The position numbers were made by a program, and so were the translations under genes. The notes beneath the pieces were generated by a model. It was not told the origin of the DNA. It did no database searches and worked only from the letters and a program-made list of their open reading frames with translations. A DNA stretch of 64,000 nucleotides from Aeromicrobium erythreum (lineage in GTDB: Bacteria; Actinomycetota; Actinomycetes; Propionibacteriales; Nocardioidaceae), in assembly GCF_001509405.1 (NCBI RefSeq), contig NZ_CP011502.1:1674001-1738000 (forward strand). The letters are read 5' to 3'. How positions within the stretch are numbered: the stretch's first letter is position 1; each line of letters starts with the position of its first letter. Of this stretch, positions 7,769 through 15,113 are shown piece by piece.

Positions 7769-8716
7769 TCACGCGGACGTCACACCGGCGGCCGTGCCGC
7801 TCGCGAGATCGATGAGGTCGCTACCGCGCAGGTCTGGATAGCCGTGGATGCTCGACGCCCATTCTTCGGGGATCGCGGACCGCCCCCAGCGTGCGCCGAG
7901 CAGGCCCCCGGCGATGGCGGCGACGGTGTCGGTGTCGTGGCCCGTCCGTACGGCGTTCTCGGTCGCACGGCGCAGGTGTTCCGGGCTGTCGCCGGGGGTC
8001 CACGTGATGGCCGCCCAGGCGGCCTGCAGGGCCGTCACCGTGAAGCCGTTCCCCTCGCGGAACCTGCGAGGATCGACGCCCGTGCTCTCGTCGATCCACG
8101 TCCGCCACGGAGACCTGCTGACGGCTGGGAGCAGGTCCAGTCCCGCGAGGAGGTCGAGCTCGCCCGTCACCACGGCCAGCCTGACTGCCTCCGACCACAG
8201 GACGCACGACTCGATCGCCAGCGCGTCCGGATGCGTCAGGCGGGCGACAGCCTCGGCGGCAGCAGCCGTCGCGTCACGGTCCGAGAGACGAGTCAGGCCG
8301 ACGACGGCCGTGCGCATGAGCGCGCCGTTGCCCGCGCTGTGCTCGTGCGTCCGCGCGTACTCCTCTGCCGCGGCCGGCATCTGTGCCGGCTGCGCGGTGC
8401 GGGCGAACACGGCGCGCGTCTGGTTCCCGACATCCTTGGCGTCCCGGCCCCAGCGAAGGAAGCGGGCGGCCACGTCGGTGAGTGCGCGCTCGGAGGTCAG
8501 GTCGGCGCCCGCGGCAGCGACCTGGGCGATGCACACCGCCATGGCGGTGTCGTCGCTGTATTCACCCGGCGCGAATCCGAACGGACCTCCGCCCGACATC
8601 AGCAGGACGACGTCGTCGGCCAACGACGGCCCGAACTCGTGCGGCACCCCCAACGCGTCGCCGCAAGCCTGCCCCAGCAGCACGCCGGCGGCACGGTCCC
8701 GCTGTACCTCATCCAT
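7769..8716 (-). CDS. ADP-ribosylglycohydrolase (DraG/ARH) family protein
   Basis: The 315-residue product has the metal-binding pattern of the all-helical ARH fold: GDALG near residue 20, YSDDTAMA near 54-60 and TGHDTDTVAAIAGGLLGARWG near 270, which together hold two divalent cations that activate water. Family members remove ADP-ribose from arginine, serine, or small molecules; the target here cannot be read from sequence. No DraT-type transferase or NAD-using toxin is next to it, so a nitrogenase-type role is unlikely. The start at 8716 gives a protein of normal family length. It converges on nrdJ and is divergent from a small secreted protein. Confidence 0.92.
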   Translation of the reverse strand: MDEVQRDRAAGVLLGQACGDALGVPHEFGPSLADDVVLLMSGGGPFGFAPGEYSDDTAMAVCIAQVAAAGADLTSERALTDVAARFLRWGRDAKDVGNQTRAVFARTAQPAQMPAAAEEYARTHEHSAGNGALMRTAVVGLTRLSDRDATAAAAEAVARLTHPDALAIESCVLWSEAVRLAVVTGELDLLAGLDLLPAVSRSPWRTWIDESTGVDPRRFREGNGFTVTALQAAWAAITWTPGDSPEHLRRATENAVRTGHDTDTVAAIAGGLLGARWGRSAIPEEWASSIHGYPDLRGSDLIDLASGTAAGVTSA

Positions 8717-8833
8717 CTCGCCTCCCGTGGTGCGACGTCATCATCGCTGTGCGCGGTGGGACGGACGTCTGACGTCGCCTAGTTCGTCTGAGTCATCTTC
8801 CCAGGATCGTCCGACGCGTGACGCGATCCGACC

Positions 8834-8839
8834 TAGCGT
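8834..8839 (+). promoter_or_regulatory. Putative -10 (TAGCGT) of the excalibur-domain gene
   Basis: TAGCGT fits TANNNT and stands 24 bases before the chosen ATG, leaving a short leader that contains the AAGGAG ribosome site. No good -35 was seen. Confidence 0.4.
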
Positions 8840-8863
8840 CGAGGATCGATGAAGGAGAACACG

Positions 8864-9136
8864 ATGAAGCGACGCGCAAGCGCCCTGGTCCTCGCCACGG
8901 CCCTCTCGATCGGGACGCTGGGTGCCGTCGCGGCCCCCGCCGAGGCCGCCACGACCTACAAGAACTGCACCGAGCTGAACAAGGTCTACAAGCACGGCGT
9001 CGGCCTGCCGGGCGCGCGCGACAAGGTGCGCGGCAAGACGAAGCCGGTCACGAACTTCACGAAGAACAAGGCCGTCTACAACGCCAACAAGAAGTCCGAC
9101 CGCGACAAGGACGGCATCGCCTGCGAGAAGCGGTGA
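8864..9136 (+). CDS. Small secreted excalibur calcium-binding domain protein
   Basis: A 90-residue protein with a Sec signal peptide (MKRRASALVLATALS, cleavage near AEA-A at residue 28-29) and an excalibur domain ending DRDKDGIACE, the DxDxDG calcium loop with paired cysteines C35 and C87. These domains occur on extracytoplasmic bacterial proteins, sometimes with nucleases or proteases. I placed the start at 8864 because AAGGAG lies 7 bases upstream; an in-frame ATG at 8849 would put that ribosome site inside the gene. It stands alone, with no partner enzyme fused. Confidence 0.88.
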   Translation: MKRRASALVLATALSIGTLGAVAAPAEAATTYKNCTELNKVYKHGVGLPGARDKVRGKTKPVTNFTKNKAVYNANKKSDRDKDGIACEKR

Positions 9137-9167
9137 CGCCGTCGGTGGGACGGAGTAGAACGGACGC

Positions 9168-9809
9168 ATGAGTCGCGTCCGCATGCACAACCTCTCGATC
9201 TCCCTCGACGGTTTCGCGGCGGGGGAGCCTCAGGCGCTCGAGACGCCGATGGGTCACGCGGGGCAACGCCTGCACACCTGGATGTTCGACACCGCCTTCG
9301 GCGCGGCGATGATGGGCCGCGCCGGCGGGTCGGACGGGGTCGACCAGGCGTTCGCGCAGCGCTTCGCCGACGGGATCGGTGTCGAGATCATGGGGGCGGG
9401 CAAGTTCGGGCCGTCCGGCTGGCAGGACGACCCCGACTGGCGCGGATGGTGGGGTGAGACGCCGCCGTTCGGCACACCGGTGCTCGTGCTCACCCACCGC
9501 CCCCGCGAGCCCCTCGTCCTCGACGGCACCACGTTCCACTTCCTCGACGCCGCTCCGGACGAGGCGCTGGAGAAGGCTCGTGAGATGGCCGGCGGTCTCG
9601 ACGTGCGCATCGGCGGAGGTGCCGACGTGGCGCGCCAGTTCTTGGCCGAGCGGCTCGTCGACGTCGCGCACGTCGTGCAGGTTCCGATCGTGCTCGGTCG
9701 TGGAGCGCGCCTGTGGGACGGGCTCGCAGGGCTCGAGGACGACTACGACGTCGAGGTCGTGTCGTCGCCGTCGGGCGTCGTGCACCTGACCCTGCAGCGC
9801 AGGGCGTGA
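9168..9809 (+). CDS. Dihydrofolate reductase-fold (RibD C-terminal-like) protein
   Basis: This 213-residue protein resembles the stand-alone RibD_C/dihydrofolate reductase-like family: MHNLSISLDGFAAGE at the start, EIMGAGKFGPSGW in the middle, and VRIGGGADVARQFLAERLVD with PIVLGRGARLWDG near the end, which is the NADP-binding half and closing strand of the fold. Substrates of these stand-alone proteins are mostly unknown; some reduce pyrimidines or other small heterocycles. TAGAAC seven positions before the ATG (9156-9161) could be the -10 of a leaderless transcript. It converges on the next gene with one base between stops. Confidence 0.88.
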   Translation: MSRVRMHNLSISLDGFAAGEPQALETPMGHAGQRLHTWMFDTAFGAAMMGRAGGSDGVDQAFAQRFADGIGVEIMGAGKFGPSGWQDDPDWRGWWGETPPFGTPVLVLTHRPREPLVLDGTTFHFLDAAPDEALEKAREMAGGLDVRIGGGADVARQFLAERLVDVAHVVQVPIVLGRGARLWDGLAGLEDDYDVEVVSSPSGVVHLTLQRRA

Positions 9810-9810
9810 G

Positions 9811-10350
9811 TCAGTCGCAGTAGTCGCAGAGGCCGGTGGCGGGGAGCGCCGTGAAGCACGTCGGACAGACCTTCACCGGCTTCGTCTCGACGGCAGCGCG
9901 TGCCCTGCTGGGGCGGGTCGACGTCGTGCTCGGGCTCGCGCGGCGCACCTTGGCGGGCCGCGGCACGCCACCGTCGGCGGGCAGGTCGGTGGCGAGAGCG
10001 CGGTAGCAGAGCAGCCGGTCCTCGGCCGCGCGCGTCTCGACGTCGCGCACGACGTCACCGGTCGTGGCCAGCACGGCCCGTGCGTAGACGTCGCCGACCG
10101 TGCCGTCGCGCTGGACCGCGAGCGACGTGAGCGGCGGGTCACCTGCGCGTGCGGCAGCCAGGGCGGTGATCTCCATGAAGTCGCCGAGCCACGTGCGGCG
10201 CGACGTCGGGCTCTCCACGCGCGTGCGGACGAGGACCTGGTCGGCCAGGTCGCTGACGGTGATCACGGCGCCGTAGCGGCTCGCGGTCTCGCGGAGGATG
10301 TCGAGTGCTGCAGGGGTCCACCGGGCGAACTGGGGGAGGAGCTTGGCCAC
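9811..10350 (-). CDS. Conserved hypothetical protein with C-terminal zinc ribbon
   Basis: I do not recognise the family of this 179-residue protein. Its first 120 residues look like a folded, helical domain (MAKLLPQFARWTPAALDILRE, then YARAVLATTGDVVRDVET). A basic, Ser/Thr/Pro-rich linker follows, and it ends with CPTCFTALPATGLCDYC, a CxxC...CxxC zinc ribbon. GTG is the start; TAACGT lies 8 bases upstream on the minus strand and may be a -10. Single-domain actinobacterial proteins with such tails often bind nucleic acid or other proteins, but no role can be assigned. It overlaps nothing and stands between a convergent and a same-strand gene. Confidence 0.72.
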   Translation of the reverse strand: MAKLLPQFARWTPAALDILRETASRYGAVITVSDLADQVLVRTRVESPTSRRTWLGDFMEITALAAARAGDPPLTSLAVQRDGTVGDVYARAVLATTGDVVRDVETRAAEDRLLCYRALATDLPADGGVPRPAKVRRASPSTTSTRPSRARAAVETKPVKVCPTCFTALPATGLCDYCD

Positions 10351-10399
10351 GTCTCACAACGTTAGACGACCGGTCCACGGGTACGTCCTTGCGGATCGC

Positions 10400-10768
10400 T
10401 CAGAGCGCCCGCCGCACGCGGATCGGACCCTTCGCGGTCGAGGGATCGACCACACGTCCGCCTTGCGTGATCTCCACTGAACCGTCGGCCACGAGCCGTC
10501 GAGCTGCCCGTCGAGCCGGCTCCATCAGCTCGCGCCAGCCGTCGGGGTCGACGCGCCTGGCCGCCTCCGAGGGACAGATCGTGGCGCCGCCGGCCCGGCC
10601 GTCGAGGAGGTCCACGATGGCCGCCTCCAGCTCCTGGTCGGTGCGCGTCACGCCGCGCTTGCGGCAGGCCTGCGAGCAGTAGCGCACCTGGTCCCAGTCG
10701 CGCTCCCACTTCTTGCGCCACTCGATCCGACGTCCGCACGACGCGCAGACCTTCGGCTCGGGGGACAT
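10400..10768 (-). CDS. DUF2256 plus DUF3253 fusion protein
   Basis: The 122-residue protein begins with a short zinc-binding module, [15 protein letters not shown]...[11 protein letters not shown], typical of DUF2256, and continues with a DUF3253-like winged-helix segment: [23 protein letters not shown] followed by [16 protein letters not shown]. Both domains are widely co-occurring and uncharacterised; the second looks like a DNA-binding fold. I began at ATG 10768 (MSPEPK) because residues upstream in the longer frame are low-complexity and unlike the family. It is divergent from the DUF4262 gene. Confidence 0.85.
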   Translation of the reverse strand: MSPEPKVCASCGRRIEWRKKWERDWDQVRYCSQACRKRGVTRTDQELEAAIVDLLDGRAGGATICPSEAARRVDPDGWRELMEPARRAARRLVADGSVEITQGGRVVDPSTAKGPIRVRRAL

Positions 10769-10874
10769 GTCTCCAGTCTCGGGCCAACTCGACGATCCCG
10801 CGCGACGCAGCCGGGCCGAGACCCCTTGTCCGACGTCGAACATAGTGTCGAAACATCGATCCAGGGGAGGACGC

Positions 10875-11846
10875 ATGACCATCTTCGACGACCAGCACAA
10901 CCAGCCCGCGTGGCGCATCCAGACGATCAGCGACCCGCCCGGCGTGCCGTCGTTCGGCTACACCGTCGGGCTGGCGCGCTACGGCCTGCACGACCTGCAT
11001 GTGTCGTCTCGACCCAGTCTGGGCTGCGATCCCGGCGCTGACTACGTCCTGGGCCATCGCGCGATGGCGCGTGTGCTCGGCGACGTCGCGGCAGCGATGG
11101 CCGCCGATGCGCTCAGCCTCGGCGACGACGTCGACGTGCAGCTCGACGCCGGCCTCAGCACCGCGTACCTCGAGGTCGGTGCGCCCGTGCCCGCCGGCTG
11201 GGTGGAGGCACTGCGAGCGTCGTCGGACGCCGTCGTCCCGCTGCCGTGGGCGCTCGTGCGGTGCCCGGTCGGCGCCGACCCGGGCGTGCCGCCCGAGGAG
11301 GTCGGCGGCTGGCGACGTCGCGTGGGAGATCTCGTGGCCCGGACACCGCGGGTGCACGGCTTCGAAGATCCCGACCCCAGCGCGTTCCCCGCGAGGGATG
11401 ACGCGCTCGGTCCGCTGGCCCCCTGGGTGCACGCGGTCGCGCAGGCCCTGGCGTCGGCGCCCGCCGGTGCGATCGTGTCGAGCCTGGTCGACGACGTGGT
11501 CGCGCAGCGCGACCCCGAGCTGCGCACCCAGCTGCGCGAACGCTCGCGCACGGTCGGTCGGGTGCAGGTGCTCGAGCCGGTCGAGCGGCTGACCGGACGG
11601 GTCGTGCGCGCGATCAGCCAACGTTGCGGGTACCGGACGGCCGTCGCGGTGGCGCGCCGACGGTCGGACCTGCCGTACGGCTGCTGCGTCGAGCAGCACC
11701 TCGCGCGGCTGGTCCACGACGCCATCGAGTCGTGCCTGCTGGTGGCTGCGCTCGACGACGCCGTCACCGCGTCGGAGCGCACCGCCGTCCAGGCCGCGTG
11801 GACGCCGTTCGTCCCCTTCGGCGTGTCAGTGGGAGCGGCGGTGTGA
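10875..11846 (+). CDS. DUF4262 domain-containing protein
   Basis: The 323-residue product has a DUF4262 domain at about residues 8-160, seen in [29 protein letters not shown], where the family signature is a Trp/Ile start, F-Y-T-V-G-L and a dipeptide of aromatic/His residues. The rest is a poorly recognised helical region. The start is ATG 10875 with GGGGAGG 7 bases upstream; the longer frame from 10713 overlaps the neighbour and lacks a ribosome site. DUF4262 proteins are uncharacterised and sometimes sit near toxin or phage genes; nothing of that kind is adjacent here. Confidence 0.82.
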   Translation: MTIFDDQHNQPAWRIQTISDPPGVPSFGYTVGLARYGLHDLHVSSRPSLGCDPGADYVLGHRAMARVLGDVAAAMAADALSLGDDVDVQLDAGLSTAYLEVGAPVPAGWVEALRASSDAVVPLPWALVRCPVGADPGVPPEEVGGWRRRVGDLVARTPRVHGFEDPDPSAFPARDDALGPLAPWVHAVAQALASAPAGAIVSSLVDDVVAQRDPELRTQLRERSRTVGRVQVLEPVERLTGRVVRAISQRCGYRTAVAVARRRSDLPYGCCVEQHLARLVHDAIESCLLVAALDDAVTASERTAVQAAWTPFVPFGVSVGAAV

Positions 11847-11916
11847 CCACGAAGTCGACAACAGTTCCCAGGAGAGCAGTAACCACGCCGCGTGCTCGTC
11901 GTTGGGTGTGCTACAC

Positions 11917-11939
11917 GCGCTCCGATTCCGACGGAGCGC
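11917..11939 (+). terminator. Small hairpin between DUF4262 gene and the protease gene
   Basis: GCGCTCCG and CGGAGCGC pair across a 7-base loop, about 70 bases after the DUF4262 stop and 22 bases before the protease ATG. It could be a weak terminator or a 5' leader structure near the protease ribosome site (GGGGGAA). Confidence 0.35.
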
Positions 11940-11960
11940 ACGTTCGGGGGAACGATAGAC

Positions 11961-13391
11961 ATGCGTCGACGCATCATCTCCACATCCATCGGAGCGGCCG
12001 CCTTGGCGCTGGCTGCTCTCACCGCGCCGGCCCAGGCCGGCGCCGACGACCAGGCTCGTCTGCAGCCGTTCCTGGCCGACCAGCTGTCGACCTTGAAGGG
12101 CGGCGCCGCCACGACCGTGCTGGTCCACGGCCGCACCTTGGTCGACGCCGAGCGAGCGGTACGCCACTCCGGTCTGGAGCGGGCCGGCAGTTTCGACAAG
12201 ATCGGCGTGGTGATCGCCAGCGGGACGCGCAGCGAGATCGAGGCTGCCCGATCGGCCGAGGGCGTCACCTACCTCGAGGGCGACCAGCCCATCGAGTACC
12301 ACCAGGAGACGTCGAACATCGCCACGCGTGGCGCCGAGGCCGCTGCGACGCTCACGGGAGCGGACGGCACGGCCCTCACGGGTCGCGGCGTCAGCGTCGC
12401 CGTGATCGACTCCGGCGTCGACCCGACGCACCCGTACCTGAGGGGTGCGACTGTCGCGAACCTGAAGTCGGTGTGCTCGCCGCTCGACGAGTCGACCTGC
12501 CAGGTGCTGCGCGTGCCCAACGCGCTCGACACGGACACGACGTCGCTCGGCGGCCACGGGACGCACGTCGCGGGCATCGCGGTCGGTCGACCCACGACGT
12601 TGACGAGCGGGGAGAAGCTGCAGGGCGCGGCGCCGGGCGCGAGCCTGGTGTCGCTGTCGACGGGCGCGGGGATCCTCATCCTCGGCGCGGACGCGTCGCT
12701 GAACTGGGTCCTGGAGAACCACGCGAAGCCGTGCGGCGACGGGGTGTCGGCGGCCGAGTGCCCGCCGATCAAGGTCACGAACAACTCCTACGGGCCGTCG
12801 GGTGGCGGTGCGTTCGACCCCGAGTCGGCGACCGTGAAGCTTCAGCGCGCGCTGGCTGCCGAGGGTGTCGTGACGGTGTGGGCTGCCGGCAACGACGGCG
12901 GTGACGGCAGCGAGAGCCTGACGAACCCGCCCGGTCAGGACCCGACGGGCGGCATCATCTCCGTCGCGTCGTACTACGACGTCGACACCGGCACCCGCGA
13001 CGGCCGGGTCTCGTCGTTCTCCAGCCGCGGTGCGGCAACGGACCGGTCCACGTGGCCGGACGTGTCGGCGCCGGGGGAGGACATCACGTCCTCGTGCCGT
13101 CCGTACCTCGTGATCTGCGCGACGGGTCTGGACCCGAAGGACGGGCCTGGTCCGCTCGACGTGGGCACGTTCAACACGATCAGCGGAACGTCGATGGCCG
13201 CGCCGCACGTGGCGGGTATCGTCGCGCAGCTGTTCCAGGCTGACCCGACGGCGACGCCGGCCGAGGTGGAGGCGGCGTTGACGTCGACGGCGTACAAGTA
13301 CACCGACGGCAGTGCCTACGTCGACGGCTCGTCCTTCGACAAGGGTCACGGTCTGGTCGACGTGGTGGCTGCGGTGTCGGCCCTGCGCTGA
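11961..13391 (+). CDS. Secreted S8 (subtilisin-like) serine protease
   Basis: The 476-residue preproprotein has a signal peptide (MRRRIISTSIGAAALALAAL, cleavage near AQAGA), a propeptide-like region to about residue 120 and a peptidase S8 domain. The triad is D150 (VAVIDSGVD), H199 (GGHGTHVAG) and S411 (SGTSMAAPHVAG), with the oxyanion Asn in VTNNSYG. It probably degrades extracellular protein. I started at 11961, where a basic signal-peptide N-terminus begins and GGGGGAACG precedes; the in-frame ATG at 11892 adds a non-homologous stretch. No PKD or cell-wall anchor follows, so the mature enzyme is likely free. Confidence 0.95.
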   Translation: MRRRIISTSIGAAALALAALTAPAQAGADDQARLQPFLADQLSTLKGGAATTVLVHGRTLVDAERAVRHSGLERAGSFDKIGVVIASGTRSEIEAARSAEGVTYLEGDQPIEYHQETSNIATRGAEAAATLTGADGTALTGRGVSVAVIDSGVDPTHPYLRGATVANLKSVCSPLDESTCQVLRVPNALDTDTTSLGGHGTHVAGIAVGRPTTLTSGEKLQGAAPGASLVSLSTGAGILILGADASLNWVLENHAKPCGDGVSAAECPPIKVTNNSYGPSGGGAFDPESATVKLQRALAAEGVVTVWAAGNDGGDGSESLTNPPGQDPTGGIISVASYYDVDTGTRDGRVSSFSSRGAATDRSTWPDVSAPGEDITSSCRPYLVICATGLDPKDGPGPLDVGTFNTISGTSMAAPHVAGIVAQLFQADPTATPAEVEAALTSTAYKYTDGSAYVDGSSFDKGHGLVDVVAAVSALR

Positions 13392-13401
13392 GCCGGACCG
13401 G

Positions 13402-13440
13402 CGAGGTCCTGGGACACCCCTGGCGGGTCCCAGGACCTCG
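13402..13440. terminator. Bidirectional hairpin after the S8 protease gene
   Basis: Perfect 14-base arms (CGAGGTCCTGGGAC and its complement) flank an 11-base loop between converging stop codons, 10 bases after the protease stop. Confidence 0.75.
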
Positions 13441-13451
13441 TCGTCGCTCGG

Positions 13452-14225
13452 TCAGCGTCGTGGTGAGACGAGCACCGGAGCGGCCTCGGTGACCTGGAGC
13501 GGGGTCGCTGCGCCGGTGGCGGTGAGTGGCTGGCCGAGGGGTGTCCACGCTCCACCGTCGACGCGGTACCGGACGGTGTAGGTGGTGTCGACGCGGATGC
13601 TGACCCGCTCGGCGGTGCGCTGGTAGGTGTGCGTGACGTCCTTCGCCGGGTAGGGCCGACCGGGTCGCGTGGTGGTCCGGCTCGTCCCGTCCCCGTGGTG
13701 CCAGGTGTAGCCGGTGGGCGTCGCCTCGACGTCGATGTCGTGCCCGAGCAGGGTGATGCTCTCGCGCACCGGCCGCGGGTCGGTGTGCAGGATCGTCGGC
13801 ACGTTCACGAGAGTCCGCCCGCCCGGCTGGACGGTGACCCGCAGCGCCGGCATCGGGATCTCGCTGACCGCCCGCCGCACATCACCCTCGGTCAGCTCCG
13901 GCTCCTCCTGCGGCGCGACCTCGTCGGGCTCGGAAGCAACGGTGCCGCGGGCTCCGCAGCGGAAAGTTCTCTCGAAGCGTCGTTCTTGAACGTCGCCGGA
14001 GTCAAAGAAACACCTTGTCTGCGCGCGGGGTGCGGCTGCTCCGGTGAAGGCACTCTCCGAGGAACGCGTTTGATGACTTCGGCGCGACTCTCCGCCAGAA
14101 GACCAGTCGCGTGCCGTCAGACTGAGATTCGGGTTGAGGCCGTCGGGCAAGACATCGACGTCGCTACCAGCGGCTGCGGGCCACACCAAGATGCTGATCA
14201 TCATCGACGACGCGAGAAAGTTCAT
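13452..14225 (-). CDS. Putative secreted protein with PKD-like region
   Basis: I cannot name a function for this 257-residue product. The N-terminus (MNFLASSMMISILVWPAAAG) looks like a weak signal peptide or anchor. Residues about 20-100 are polar and low-complexity. Residues about 120-230 hold a PKD-like immunoglobulin fold: TGYTWHHGDGTSRTTTRPG and DVTHTYQR, the WxxGDG and H/YTY pattern, followed by TVRYRVDGGAWTPLG. Its start overlaps the stop of the upstream lipoprotein gene by 4 bases, so the two are translationally coupled. Base composition in its 5' half looks lower in GC than the neighbours. Confidence 0.72.
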   Translation of the reverse strand: MNFLASSMMISILVWPAAAGSDVDVLPDGLNPNLSLTARDWSSGGESRRSHQTRSSESAFTGAAAPRAQTRCFFDSGDVQERRFERTFRCGARGTVASEPDEVAPQEEPELTEGDVRRAVSEIPMPALRVTVQPGGRTLVNVPTILHTDPRPVRESITLLGHDIDVEATPTGYTWHHGDGTSRTTTRPGRPYPAKDVTHTYQRTAERVSIRVDTTYTVRYRVDGGAWTPLGQPLTATGAATPLQVTEAAPVLVSPRR

Positions 14226-14707
14226 GATTTGACTCTGTAAAGGTCGGTGATGGTGAACGGTGCATTGGGGGTCATCTCGAAGGCGACGGTTGACCTCTCG
14301 CCTCCAAGCAAGACGAGGTCGAACTTGACGTCGGTGGCTACATCGTCACGCGAAACCACCATCGAACGGATTTTCCAGGTCGGGCCTTCGGGACGCTCGC
14401 TGGGCTTCAGGTCTCCGATTGAATCCGCAAAGCGGGTGCATGCGTCGCACTGACGGCTCAGCTGACGCAGTGTCTTCTCGTCGCCAGTGATGGCTGCGTA
14501 GTTGAATGCGTCGACCCAGTACGAAGCGAAGGCCACGGCGCCTTCGTCTGTTGATTCTCGCGCCTGGGAAGGAAAAGTTGGCGGAGCAGGTAGTTGCGAG
14601 GAACTCGGAGTGGGTTCGACTTCAGGCTCACGGACTTCCGATGTTTTGCTGCAAGCCAGGAGCGGCAGGAGCAGCGCTACCGCGCCGACGGTCAAGGCTT
14701 CTCTCAT
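14222..14707 (-). CDS. DUF6318-like lipoprotein
   Basis: The 161-residue product has a lipoprotein signal (MREALTVGAVALLLPLLACS) with lipobox LLAC and Cys19 for lipid attachment, then a Pro/Ser-rich linker and a folded domain with AFASYWVDAFNYAAITGDEKTLRQLSRQCDAC, which fits the DUF6318 family of actinobacterial lipoproteins (NTF2-like fold by my reading). It ends ITDLYRVKS. It is followed, with 4-base overlap, by the PKD-like gene. Function is unknown; such pairs are often cell-envelope proteins. The local GC is visibly lower than in the surrounding genes. Confidence 0.78.
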   Translation of the reverse strand: MREALTVGAVALLLPLLACSKTSEVREPEVEPTPSSSQLPAPPTFPSQARESTDEGAVAFASYWVDAFNYAAITGDEKTLRQLSRQCDACTRFADSIGDLKPSERPEGPTWKIRSMVVSRDDVATDVKFDLVLLGGERSTVAFEMTPNAPFTITDLYRVKS

Positions 14708-14895
14708 GTTGGATCCCCCGATCTGACGCGTCAGAAGTTAGCGAAATCCCGACGCCGGGTGAAGTCTCGATCCACAACGCTCGGATGTCCGTCCGAAAGC
14801 GCATACGTGAGCGATCGCTCTCGACGACTCTGAGCTGAACTGGCGAGCACAACCCAGGTTAGAGGTAGGCAGCACTCGAAAAGAGTCGTCCTTGA

Positions 14896-15005
14896 CGCGC
14901 CTTACCTACCTCCCGCTGGCCTGATGCGCGCGTTACCTACCTCCTGCCGACCTAATGCGCGCCTCAGCTACCTCGCGCCGGTCCGGTGCGCGCCTTGTCT
15001 ACCCC
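14896..15005. repeat. 31-bp tandem repeat, three and a half copies
   Basis: Units start at 14896, 14927, 14958 and 14989; the last is cut after 17 bases. Each opens CGCGCCT or CGCGCGT and continues with a TACCTACCTC-like core at exactly 31-bp offset. Units 1 and 2 are most alike; 3 and 4 have drifted. An inverted copy of the core (GAGGTAGG) lies 27 bases to the left. Period 31 is not a multiple of three, so it is not a coding repeat. Confidence 0.8.
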
Positions 15006-15101
15006 GCAAGCACTGCGGGTCCGTCCGCCCTCGCGCCGACCGATCGGCTGGAGCCGCAGGGTGCTGTGGACGGGGTCGCGACTCGTGTCCGCCCCTACGG
15101 C

Positions 15102-15107
15102 TAGGTT
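15102..15107 (+). promoter_or_regulatory. Putative -10 of the recCBD operon (leaderless)
   Basis: TAGGTT fits TANNNT and stands 6 bases before the GTG start of recC. The spacing suggests the mRNA begins at the start codon. No ribosome site precedes the GTG. Confidence 0.5.
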
Positions 15108-15113
15108 CGTCAT

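Larger units (their letters stand above)
14708..15113. other. Non-coding region before recC
   Basis: No gene is supported in 406 bases. The left part is AT-richer and may hold the promoter of the DUF6318 gene. The right part holds a short inverted element GAGGTAGG (14862-14869), the 31-bp tandem repeat (14896-15005) and a proposed recC -10 box (15102-15107). Confidence 0.6.

Noticed and set aside
8741-9190. Minus-strand frame of 149 codons
   Set aside because: Antisense to the excalibur-domain gene, with no ribosome site.
10837-10850. SOS-like CGAACATAGTGTCG before the DUF4262 gene
   Set aside because: The right half is TGTCG, not GTTYG, so it fails the consensus at two fixed positions.
14896-15005. 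Possible CRISPR array
   Set aside because: The 31-bp units lie end to end with no unique spacers, and no cas genes are near.
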